Source: Streptomonospora sp. PA3 | GTDB lineage: Bacteria; Actinomycetota; Actinomycetes; Streptosporangiales; Streptosporangiaceae | Direction: 5' to 3' | NCBI RefSeq assembly: GCF_009728995.1 | Contig: NZ_VTZW01000016.1 | Span: forward strand, 454,421-518,420 | DNA length: 64,000 bases | Shown here: positions 58,501-64,000 of the stretch, one piece after another | Numbering within the stretch: position 1 is the stretch's first letter | Layout: each line of letters opens with the position of its first letter | Program-made: the position numbers and the translations under genes | Notes under the pieces: generated by a model | What the model was told of the DNA's origin: nothing | The model's input: only the letters and a program-made list of their open reading frames with translations | The model's database searches: none

Positions 58501-58885
58501 CGACCTGAAACCAATCTCCAAACTGCCGCTGCACTCCCTTGGAATTATGGGGTGTTCGCGAGTCTTCGATATTTCCCCAGTCGCCGAGATATCCGAACTC
58601 AGCTTCCTCAACATTGGAGGAACTGCGGTCGCGGACCTGTCCCCGGTGGCCAAACTCCACACGCTCGAAACACTGAACCTCACGGACTGCCACGCGATCC
58701 TGAACCTAAACCCTCTGGCCGAGCTAGCGCACCTGGAAAGGCTAGTCCTCGGCGGCGCCCGCCCCGGGCTGGACCTCGCTCCGCTCGCGAGGCACCGCAC
58801 ACTGACGGTCTCAATCCGCAAGGGCCAAGAGGTGAATAACCGCCGCGCGCTGGGCCCTGGCGTGCGCGTAAAGGAACCTTTGTAA
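55502..58885 (+). CDS. NACHT-LRR ATPase (bacterial NLR-like, candidate antiphage defence)
   Basis: 1127 aa from the ATG at 55502 (GGGAG eight bases upstream); the frame is open further upstream to 55352 but that part overlaps the integrase remnant. Residues about 1-290 are all-helical (MALDSLAIEAGSLLVQHAVRNW), resembling NACHT N-terminal helical domains of bacterial NLRs. The NACHT ATPase follows: P-loop RGEAGSGKSTLLRWL near 298, Walker B VLVDGVDELP near 380, VRVVVTSRPA, and a helical arm with FVHRTVQEYLTAKQV. Residues about 820-1110 are leucine-rich repeats (LxxLxLxxN/SxxL). Bacterial NACHT proteins are established antiphage sensors; here the effector is not visible and could be the N-terminal domain. 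It sits inside the second, decayed element. Confidence 0.88.
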   Translation: MALDSLAIEAGSLLVQHAVRNWTGNREHAVSRQAQLVELIPTTVTDRILRRDLDRQLGRIADTVAERLMELCGHEFRGMSEGDKAAALAEVVDTLAGADLSDAALFADDLDEERLTARLGKRMPRRGLEHELGQAGAAFYGALLQECCGCLVRLVVQRPEFLARAQRETLQRVGGVAAQVSALGEQVAAALERMPVRTLDAPEGTAEDAEFTRRYAEHLSTALDYVELFGVSLHHLRSRTALSMAYISLQVSARTDQELVAHRAGWDPLESAGQEPHEYTARVQVEAALAHQRLSLVRGEAGSGKSTLLRWLAITAVRGGFTGELRDWNGLTPFLVKLRSHAEGELPVPEDFPRATAPPLAGQMPRGWAHRRLGSGQALVLVDGVDELPQRRREAVRAWLRELVVAFPKVRVVVTSRPAAAAERWLSAEGFMPVFLEALSPHQTAELVRHWHAAMRDAPGRPCGVEDLDVHAARLLGRLEAAPHLRHLASSPLLAAMLCALNLDRNRLPHNRMDLYAETLDMLLERRDTQRGIPGHIEVGLDRREKLRVLQDLAFRLSSTGRAELPREAARSRIAQQLPSMPKVTAEPEQVLCALLERSGVLREPAVDRVDFVHRTVQEYLTAKQVVHDDDVDYLVDQAHKDTWRETVIMAAGHANGPQARALIRGLRERMAVGGPHRRRLKLLLAACLETLDEVPPDIRVAIDACLDDLVPPRDLRSARSLAAVGEPVLDRLPDSLEHLTAKQARAAVRTAWLVNGPRAINVLTRYATDPRQEVQRELCGAWSYFHPEEYARRVLADAPLERHGNLFIRNSRLLPAARHLTHMRWLQCINTDIPDLDFLWDTALLNLLDLRTVQSGNLNPLLAHAETLSTLVLHSAVPFDTLTPLAALSHLHHLDLHTPPLTNLNFLYETPNITTLGLSNDSLTGIQDLSPITSLSGLKNLDLPSNLGEPHSLLTLLESFPLLRRLDLTGEITDSTLQEIVERTPQLHSLFLWNAKQITDLKPISKLPLHSLGIMGCSRVFDISPVAEISELSFLNIGGTAVADLSPVAKLHTLETLNLTDCHAILNLNPLAELAHLERLVLGGARPGLDLAPLARHRTLTVSIRKGQEVNNRRALGPGVRVKEPL

Positions 58886-59402
58886 AAGGAAGCCTTGCAA
58901 TCTGTCTCGCGTCAATATTTGTCTCACTACGGGACGATATGGAAAGTTCAGCTCGCCATCAATCGCTCCGGCACCTTGCGGAGAGGAACGGCACCGCCTC
59001 CCTCGGGTAAGGCCGTGCGCTCCATCGTCGCTCGGCTGTCATGGACGCGGGCGGCATACGGTGTCACGGCGCGGCATTGACTGCGGAGAGCCGGCGGATA
59101 AAATGGCAGGTAGTGGCACTATTCGGCGGCGGTCGGAATCAAACCGCCACCGGACTGCCCGGAGCCCTCGACTCGAATCTGGACGGCACGGCCACCCAGC
59201 GGCACCTGGCCACCCAAATCCGCGGCGCCCACCGGTTCCTGAACTGACCCCGAGCAGCCGCGCAGCCCGTCGGTTGTGTCTTGGATCCGCGCGCTCGGGG
59301 GCGGCACCGGATCCAGGGGGTCTTGCACGCTGGTCCTGCCGACCTCAGCGAGTTCGGCGGGTCGGTTCTCGCGTGCGGTCATCGTGTGCCAGGGACGGCC
59401 GC
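58886..59402. other. Gap between NACHT-LRR gene and monooxygenase
   Basis: About 517 bases. It contains repeat copy B (59020-59128). No ORF is convincing. A short TCGAATC near 59172 might be a decayed att relic, but the match is too short to rely on. Confidence 0.5.
59020..59128. repeat. Direct repeat copy B (109 bases)
   Basis: About 84% identical and collinear with 53601-53709. If copy A marks the inner right end of the first element, copy B may mark that of a second element between 53793 and about 59150. Confidence 0.8.
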
Positions 59403-60515
59403 CTAGAGGGACTGCGCCGCCCGCAGCCGGGTGTTGCGCGCCTCGATGGCCTCCCATGAGGCGGGCACCACAAGGTCAGCCCCGCTGAGCGCGAACTCCT
59501 GGGCTGCCGCCGCGTGGGGGCGCTGACGCTGCTCATAGGCGCTGAAGGCCGCCTCAAGGTCATCGCCCTGGTTTCCAAGCTCCTCGGTGAGGATCCACGC
59601 CCCCAGCAGGGCCAGCGAGGCGCCGCGCCCGGCCATCGGGGTCGCGCAGTGCGCGGCGTCCCCGATAAGCACGATCCGTCCACGGTGCCAGGTCGACATG
59701 TGAATCTGGGCGACCGCGTCGAAGTAGAGCTCGGGATCGTCCTGGGCGGCCTTGAGCAGCTCGGGGACCTTCCAGTCATCGACGCCGGCGAAGGCCTCGG
59801 CCAGAATGCGCTTCTGCGCCTCCAGATCACGGTAGTCGTAATCGATCGGTTCGGACCGGAACTGGAAGAGTGCCAGAGCCTTGTCGCGGTAGCGAGCCAG
59901 GCCGGCCATGCGGCCCGGAAGGTTGAGGACCTCCGTCGTGCGGTTGCCGGGTGTTGCCTGGCCGGGTGCGTCCCCGAGTGCGACGTACATCCCGAGGTGT
60001 TTGGTGAACTCCTTCTCCGGGCCGAACACCAAACGACGCACGGCCGAGTGCACCCCGTCGGCGCCGACGACGAGGTCGTAGGCGGCCTCGCGGCCGGAGG
60101 CGAACGTGACCGCGACCCGGTCCCCGGCATCGTCCAGCGTCGCGATGGACTCCCTGAAGCGCAGGCCGACCTGATCGGGCAGGGCCTGGCGCAGGATGTT
60201 CATCAGATCTTCACGGGGGATCTCGATGTCATCGGAGGATTCTTCGATCTCCTGCCGGACCAAGGGGGCGACGGGCGCGCCGGATCGGTCGATGAACTTC
60301 GTCTGCTCGGTCATTGTGATCCGGTGTTCTTGCACCGCGTCGAGGATGCCCATATTGCGCGCGGTGCCGATGGCCTCACCACGCACATCGATGGGTGAGC
60401 CGTTGGTGCGCAGGTGATTCGCCCGCTCGACGATCTCCACTTCGTGCCCGACCCTCGCCAGGTCGATCCCGGCGCCCAACCCGGCCACTCCTGCACCACT
60501 GATCAGGATTCGCAT
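59403..60515 (-). CDS. FAD-dependent monooxygenase (aromatic hydroxylase/TetX-like family)
   Basis: 370 aa. The FAD-binding GxGxxG motif is ISGAGVAGLGAGIDLARVG, the DG motif is VVGADGVHSAVRR, and the GD motif is VLIGDAAHCATPMAGRGASLAL. It belongs to the class A flavin monooxygenases that hydroxylate aromatics or inactivate antibiotics. AAGGAG lies five bases before the ATG. It is divergently transcribed from a TetR-type repressor with a palindrome between them, so its expression is probably induced by its own substrate. The substrate is not predictable from sequence. Confidence 0.92.
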   Translation of the reverse strand: MRILISGAGVAGLGAGIDLARVGHEVEIVERANHLRTNGSPIDVRGEAIGTARNMGILDAVQEHRITMTEQTKFIDRSGAPVAPLVRQEIEESSDDIEIPREDLMNILRQALPDQVGLRFRESIATLDDAGDRVAVTFASGREAAYDLVVGADGVHSAVRRLVFGPEKEFTKHLGMYVALGDAPGQATPGNRTTEVLNLPGRMAGLARYRDKALALFQFRSEPIDYDYRDLEAQKRILAEAFAGVDDWKVPELLKAAQDDPELYFDAVAQIHMSTWHRGRIVLIGDAAHCATPMAGRGASLALLGAWILTEELGNQGDDLEAAFSAYEQRQRPHAAAAQEFALSGADLVVPASWEAIEARNTRLRAAQSL

Positions 60516-60579
60516 GGTCGCTCCTTCGTACCGTCGGTGCCTAGATCTCTCCCAGTCGGAACGCTGGCACTCCTAAAAT

Positions 60580-60598
60580 ACTTGGTCGGTGACCAAGT
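60580..60598. promoter_or_regulatory. Perfect palindromic TetR operator
   Basis: ACTTGGTC, GGT, GACCAAGT: eight-base perfect arms with a three-base spacer, in the 150-base gap between the divergent monooxygenase and TetR genes. It can control both. Confidence 0.75.
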
Positions 60599-60665
60599 CT
60601 CAATCGTGGAGCAGCGTGCGGCCGATTACTGTGGAACACACGTACCCGTCGACGGAGAGGAACGC

Positions 60666-61277
60666 GTGGTTCAGAAACGGCGCAACAGGGAGGAGGTGGT
60701 CCAGGCGGCCCTAGAGCTGCTGGACGAAGAGGGCATTGAGAAGGTCACCCTGCGCGGCGTGGCCAAACGGCTCGATGCCCACCTGAACACCGTCTCTTAC
60801 CAGGTGGGCACCAAGGCGCACCTGTTCGAGCTGATGGCAGACGCTGTCCTCGGCGACCTTGACCTCGATACCCTGCCTGATGACCCGCGGCAGCGAGTCC
60901 ACGCCTTGGCCGCGGGACTGCGCACCGTCATGCTCTCCCGGCGGGACGGGGCTCGACTGGTGGCCGGCACCGACGCCTTCCAGGCGAATACGTTGCGTGC
61001 CGCGGACATCCTTGCCGCCGCCACCCTGCAGCTCGCCGCCGACGAGGCAACCGCTGTACGAACCGTCTGGAGCATTCACTACCTGGTGCTAGGGCTGACT
61101 CAGGAGGAGCAGGCCGGGCGCAGCCACATGCCTTCAGATGGACAACTCGGCTTCTCCGAGCAGGATTACCCGGCCCTACACCGCCTGGGCGCCCGAGCCG
61201 TCAACGAGCCCTTCGAAGAACGCCTGCGCTTCGGTGTGGAGGCCATGATCGCTGCCGCGGTGGACCCACCCACCTGA
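60666..61277 (+). CDS. TetR-family transcriptional repressor
   Basis: 203 aa from the GTG at 60666 with GGAG eight bases upstream. The N-terminal HTH is KRRNREEVVQAALELLDEEGIEKVTLRGVAKRLDAHLNTVSYQVGTKAHLFELM. The C-terminal half resembles the TetR_C ligand-binding domain (SIHYLVLGLTQEEQAG, RFGVEAMIAA). It is divergent from the flavin monooxygenase and probably binds the ACTTGGTC palindrome, releasing it on binding a small aromatic or antibiotic ligand. Ligand identity is unknown. Confidence 0.92.
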   Translation: MVQKRRNREEVVQAALELLDEEGIEKVTLRGVAKRLDAHLNTVSYQVGTKAHLFELMADAVLGDLDLDTLPDDPRQRVHALAAGLRTVMLSRRDGARLVAGTDAFQANTLRAADILAAATLQLAADEATAVRTVWSIHYLVLGLTQEEQAGRSHMPSDGQLGFSEQDYPALHRLGARAVNEPFEERLRFGVEAMIAAAVDPPT

Positions 61278-61845
61278 AGCGGTGGCACCGCGCAACGCAC
61301 CGGGCGCAGGAGCCATCCCCGATGAAGCCGTGCGAACCCCGACCGGGGGCGCGGCGGTCCAGCCCCGGTGAGCGTGACGGCAAGTGACAGACCTCCCGCA
61401 CCCAGAATGCGGGGCATACGGGGCGGACTTCCCCGCTCACACCACGCCTGACTCGGATTCCTCGGTACCGGGGCGCGCGGTCGTCACGGCGCATGCCTTC
61501 GGTGGCGGACAGGTTTGCGGTGATCGCTTCGGAGAACGCGACCACGGGGTACTCCCCCGACGGCCGGCACTCGAACTCCAGGTTGGTGGTCTCCCAGCCG
61601 CGGTGTTCTCCCGCCGCTCGTGCGATCTCATCGATACAGGAGAGCGTCAGGGACGGGATGCGGGTGCGTGACGGGTCACCGGGCAGGACGTAACAGGCCA
61701 TGCTCGAGTGCCGATCCGGTGCGACCGTGGCGGCCACGACCGCCCGGGTCCATCCCTGCGGCGCGTCCGCGACGACCCGTTCGGCCATGCGCCGCGCGGC
61801 CCGCTCGATCATGTCCTGCTCCATCCGGTCGGCTTCGCCGATCAT
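61201..61845 (-). CDS. Hypothetical protein, uncertain extent
   Basis: An open minus-strand frame from an ATG at 61845 (other starts at 61866 GTG and 61824 ATG) to 61201. Residues about 1-120 look like a genuine protein: DMIERAARRMAERVVADAP, GWTRAVVAATVAPD, SLTLSCIDEIARAAGEH, and WETTNLEFECRPSGEYPVVAF. The style is like small immunity-type proteins of polymorphic toxin loci, but I cannot assign a family. The last 25 codons overlap the end of the TetR gene on the other strand, and the tail turns Arg/Gly-rich, so the true end may be earlier and a frameshift is possible. Confidence 0.45.
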   Translation of the reverse strand: MIGEADRMEQDMIERAARRMAERVVADAPQGWTRAVVAATVAPDRHSSMACYVLPGDPSRTRIPSLTLSCIDEIARAAGEHRGWETTNLEFECRPSGEYPVVAFSEAITANLSATEGMRRDDRAPRYRGIRVRRGVSGEVRPVCPAFWVREVCHLPSRSPGLDRRAPGRGSHGFIGDGSCARCVARCHRFRWVGPPRQRSWPPHRSAGVLRRAR

Positions 61846-62198
61846 CGTCGCAGCAGGAGACGACACTGTGAGGGAGTCCTCGGCCGGCCATCCGGATCCG
61901 AACATCGGCTGGTGCTGCGTCGCCTCCGCTGTCCCCGATTCTGCGCCCCACAGGCCGTTCCGACACGGGATCCGGGTTCCCGCTCGCGCTGTGACCGATG
62001 GTGGCGAGGCCGCAAGTCGCCCCGCTCCCGCCGGCAGGCGCGGGAAGCCCCCGCCAAGCGGAGTTCGCCCGCGCTCGGGCGCCAGCACATTCAGCCTCAG
62101 GAGGCCAGCGGCATGCATCAGCGTCTCTCCCCCTTCGGTGAGGCGTCCATAACGCCCACCACCGAAGAAGGCCCCCTCAACAGAGGATACTCAGGCCG
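61846..62198. other. Intergenic gap without recognisable gene
   Basis: About 350 bases. The sequence changes from G+C-rich to AT-rich at about 62180, near the edge of the following small membrane gene. No promoter, repeat or RNA was identified. Confidence 0.5.
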
Positions 62199-62450
62199 CT
62201 ATTGACCAAAATACAGCACAGTAGACCTTGCCGCCATCAGAATAAACAAGAAAGCAAGAAACAAACTCACAAAAACCCTGTTCAGTTGATCAATCGACCG
62301 CCCTTTGATTTCTTCGTAATTTCTATGGAAATATGGAATTCTGGATACCGGGAACCGCTGCAATTTATGCCAGTGTTTAAAACTCAAAAAAGAAAGATAT
62401 AGAAATACCAGCGCCACTGCCAGTGTGGCAAGGTAGTTAGTAGTGCTCAA
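62199..62450 (-). CDS. AT-rich small membrane protein
   Basis: 83 aa from a TTG at 62450 (reads as M) with GGAAG about four bases upstream. Two membrane spans are clear: residues about 5-24 (NYLATLAVALVFLYLSFLSF) and about 58-77 (NRVFVSLFLAFLFILMAARS), with a basic, aromatic loop between (KHWHKLQRFPVSRIPYFHRNYEEIKGR). The nucleotide sequence is markedly AT-rich with codons such as aaa, ata and tta, unlike the rest of the window, suggesting recent transfer. It lies downstream of the membrane NACHT-like gene on the same strand. No family is recognised. Confidence 0.7.
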   Translation of the reverse strand: MSTTNYLATLAVALVFLYLSFLSFKHWHKLQRFPVSRIPYFHRNYEEIKGRSIDQLNRVFVSLFLAFLFILMAARSTVLYFGQ

Positions 62451-62661
62451 CTAACTTCCAACCCTGTCTTCCATTCGGGGATCATACCTCAGGTTCAAAT
62501 ACGCCAAGGGCCGATCGTCGACGAGGTCGAACACCGCATCCGAAAACTCCTGGCGCGGTGGCCGGCCATGTCGGCCACCGTCGGCGCCGCCTCCCCGGGC
62601 GCGGCTTCATCGGGTGGCCAGAATGCAAGCCGGGTTTACGTCTGTCCTGTATGCGCGCCCG

Positions 62662-64000
62662 CTATCGGCGGGTCGGTTCCTCGGATGTCACCGGCACCGC
62701 CGTGAAGGACGCCTGCCCTTGGGTTGCCGCCGAGCTTTCCCCGTAGGTGCGGGCGAGGTGGTCTTGCAGTTCGGCGTGGCGGAACTGGTAGATCGGTCCC
62801 ACAGCACGCAATAGCCCCAACCGGTGGGCATCGTCGAGGAACGGCACCAACCGCCGCGGCAGGCGTTTCTTCCACCCAAGGTAGAAGGTGGCCACCAGGT
62901 AGACCGGCCACGCGTGGTGACGGCCCACCGAGAACCCGACTGCGGGCGCGAAGCCGAGCCCGACCAGAAATCCGCCGGCGATGCCGAACAGGAGCGTGCC
63001 CTCGTGCTCGGCCAGGGATGTCGCCACAAGCCCAATGGGGAGTACGGCTCCGATCATCCGCAGAAGGTTCAGGGAGCGGTCCGCTCGCCAGGTGGCGAGC
63101 GGAGTGCTCGCTGAACCCGTCTGGGCCGGGGACGCGGCCAGCTCCGTGAGTCCGAGCAGGAGCCCGCACACCAGCGCTACCGGGAGGACGCCCAGCAGTA
63201 CGACTATGGACCAGATCACGAAACCCGCTAACGCGAATAATGTCACCCATGGGGCAAGCCCGAGCACGGAGTCGAACTCGCGATACCCGACGATAAGCCA
63301 TGGCGTAAGCCCGAGCACGATCGAGAGTGGGATCCAGCACGCGAGTGTGTATTTTGCGACTAAGGAGAGGAGCCGGTGTTTTCGTTTTTTGATCCGGAAG
63401 TCGGCGAACGCCGGCGAGTCCGCCATCAGGGACGGGAACCTGATCGTGCCCCCGAACCCGGTGATAAGTCCGAGCAGGAGCCCGAAAAACAGTAAGAACA
63501 TGGGCCGGGTCATCATGAACGCAGCCACGAGCCAAGTAACGAGTCCGCCTGTGAGCCCCGTAAGGATCCCGACCATAGGACCGGCGCTGCGGGGCAGTGT
63601 GTGGCGGGCCAGTTCCCACCATGCGAAGTCACGGGTGCCGTGACGGCCCTCGCCGGTGGGGATGGTGTCCAGGTGGTGAGCGAGGGAGGACAACCAATCC
63701 CGGACCTGTTCGGGGTTGTGGTGTTTGCGGGGGCGGAAGGGCTCGGTCGGCGGGTCGGTGCTGGGCGTGCGGGTCTGGATGGTTGCGGGGATGAGCTGGT
63801 CCCACAAGTGCTTACGGAGCAGTTCGGGGGTGGGGAAGCGACCGGGGTCCAGCAGCGGGCGCGGATCGGCGTGGGTCTCGAGGTAGACGGTGCGCAACAG
63901 CCACAGCCCCACGGGAGTCGCCACCATCTCGCGCAGCGGCGCTGAGGCGGGGGAAGCGGGCCCGGCGCGCAGTTCGGTCAGGACCGGTGCCCAGCGTTGC
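62662..64000 (-). CDS. C-terminal part of a membrane-bound NACHT-type protein (N-terminus beyond window)
   Basis: The frame is open to the right edge, so the gene starts outside. The visible 445 residues begin QRWAPVLTELRAGPASPASAPLREMVATPVGLWLLRTVYLE, the sequence that normally follows the NACHT ATPase core in actinobacterial NACHT proteins. About five to seven hydrophobic spans follow (residues about 145-370), then LVPFLDDAHRLGLLRAVGPIYQFRHAELQDHLA, a typical C-terminal NACHT-arm signature, and a short polar tail. The P-loop lies outside the window. It may act as a membrane-disrupting or membrane-sensing defence protein; that is inference. It is the second NACHT-type gene in 10 kb. Confidence 0.7.
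   Translation of the reverse strand, partial: QRWAPVLTELRAGPASPASAPLREMVATPVGLWLLRTVYLETHADPRPLLDPGRFPTPELLRKHLWDQLIPATIQTRTPSTDPPTEPFRPRKHHNPEQVRDWLSSLAHHLDTIPTGEGRHGTRDFAWWELARHTLPRSAGPMVGILTGLTGGLVTWLVAAFMMTRPMFLLFFGLLLGLITGFGGTIRFPSLMADSPAFADFRIKKRKHRLLSLVAKYTLACWIPLSIVLGLTPWLIVGYREFDSVLGLAPWVTLFALAGFVIWSIVVLLGVLPVALVCGLLLGLTELAASPAQTGSASTPLATWRADRSLNLLRMIGAVLPIGLVATSLAEHEGTLLFGIAGGFLVGLGFAPAVGFSVGRHHAWPVYLVATFYLGWKKRLPRRLVPFLDDAHRLGLLRAVGPIYQFRHAELQDHLARTYGESSAATQGQASFTAVPVTSEEPTRR

Noticed and set aside
59165-59185. Third att copy after repeat B
   Set aside because: Only a seven-base TCGAATC matches the T-loop; not distinguishable from chance.

Overview
High-GC actinobacterial DNA: G+C-rich coding sequence with strong third-position bias, GTG starts, ATGA/GTGA start-stop overlaps, and families typical of actinomycetes (SARP/AfsR regulator, DUF6504, BluB-CobT fusion, ChlI-ChlD cobaltochelatase). 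The gene set would fit a member of the Streptosporangiales/Nocardiopsaceae, but the genus is an inference that no marker in the window fixes.

1-27.5 kb is mainly a cobalamin (B12) supercluster. A minus-strand run (11.8 kb down to 1) carries a ferredoxin, cobH, cbiX, a cobC-like aminotransferase, a bluB-cobT fusion, a cobA/cysG-type siroheme synthase and two translationally coupled dynamin-like GTPases. A plus-strand cobalt transporter, cbiMNQO, sits behind a cobalamin riboswitch. A second minus-strand operon is cobI-cobM-cbiD-cobL-cbiG/cobJ, divergent from cobB and a GNAT gene. cobO and a ChlI/ChlD-type chelatase subunit follow a second riboswitch. An unusual 0.65-kb mosaic of direct and inverted repeats lies at 23.69-24.33 kb.

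27.7-47.1 kb mixes metabolic and housekeeping genes (amidase, APC permease, membrane Ser/Thr kinase, quinone oxidoreductase, SPFH/NfeD pair, paaK/paaI with a palindromic operator, a tandem ribbon-helix-helix-like protein) with the rest of the B12 set: cobN behind a third riboswitch, and cobD-cobQ. With sirohydrochlorin, cobyrinate and cobyrate steps, amidation, adenosylation, aminopropanol-arm and lower-ligand genes present, the window encodes most of de novo B12 synthesis plus cobalt uptake. Genes for cobK, cobG, cobU/P and cobS were not found. Both an early chelatase (CbiX) and a late one (CobN plus ChlID) are present.

47.7-64 kb is accessory. A tRNA-Arg(TCT) gene is followed by an integrated element bounded by a perfect 59-bp duplication of the tRNA 3' end (47763-47821 and 53734-53792). 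The element holds an AfsR-like regulator, a small secreted cysteine-containing protein and fragments of FG-GAP, RHS and IS3 genes. Beyond the second att copy lie a DUF2188 gene, a broken tyrosine integrase and a large intact NACHT-LRR (bacterial NLR-like) ATPase, ended by a 109-bp sequence that also sits just inside the first element's right end. This suggests two related elements integrated in tandem, the second delivering an NLR-type defence gene. Next come a FAD monooxygenase/TetR pair with a perfect operator, an AT-rich small membrane protein and the C-terminal part of a second, membrane-anchored NACHT-like protein running off the window. The region from 54.5 to 64 kb is the best candidate for an uncharacterised defence locus.
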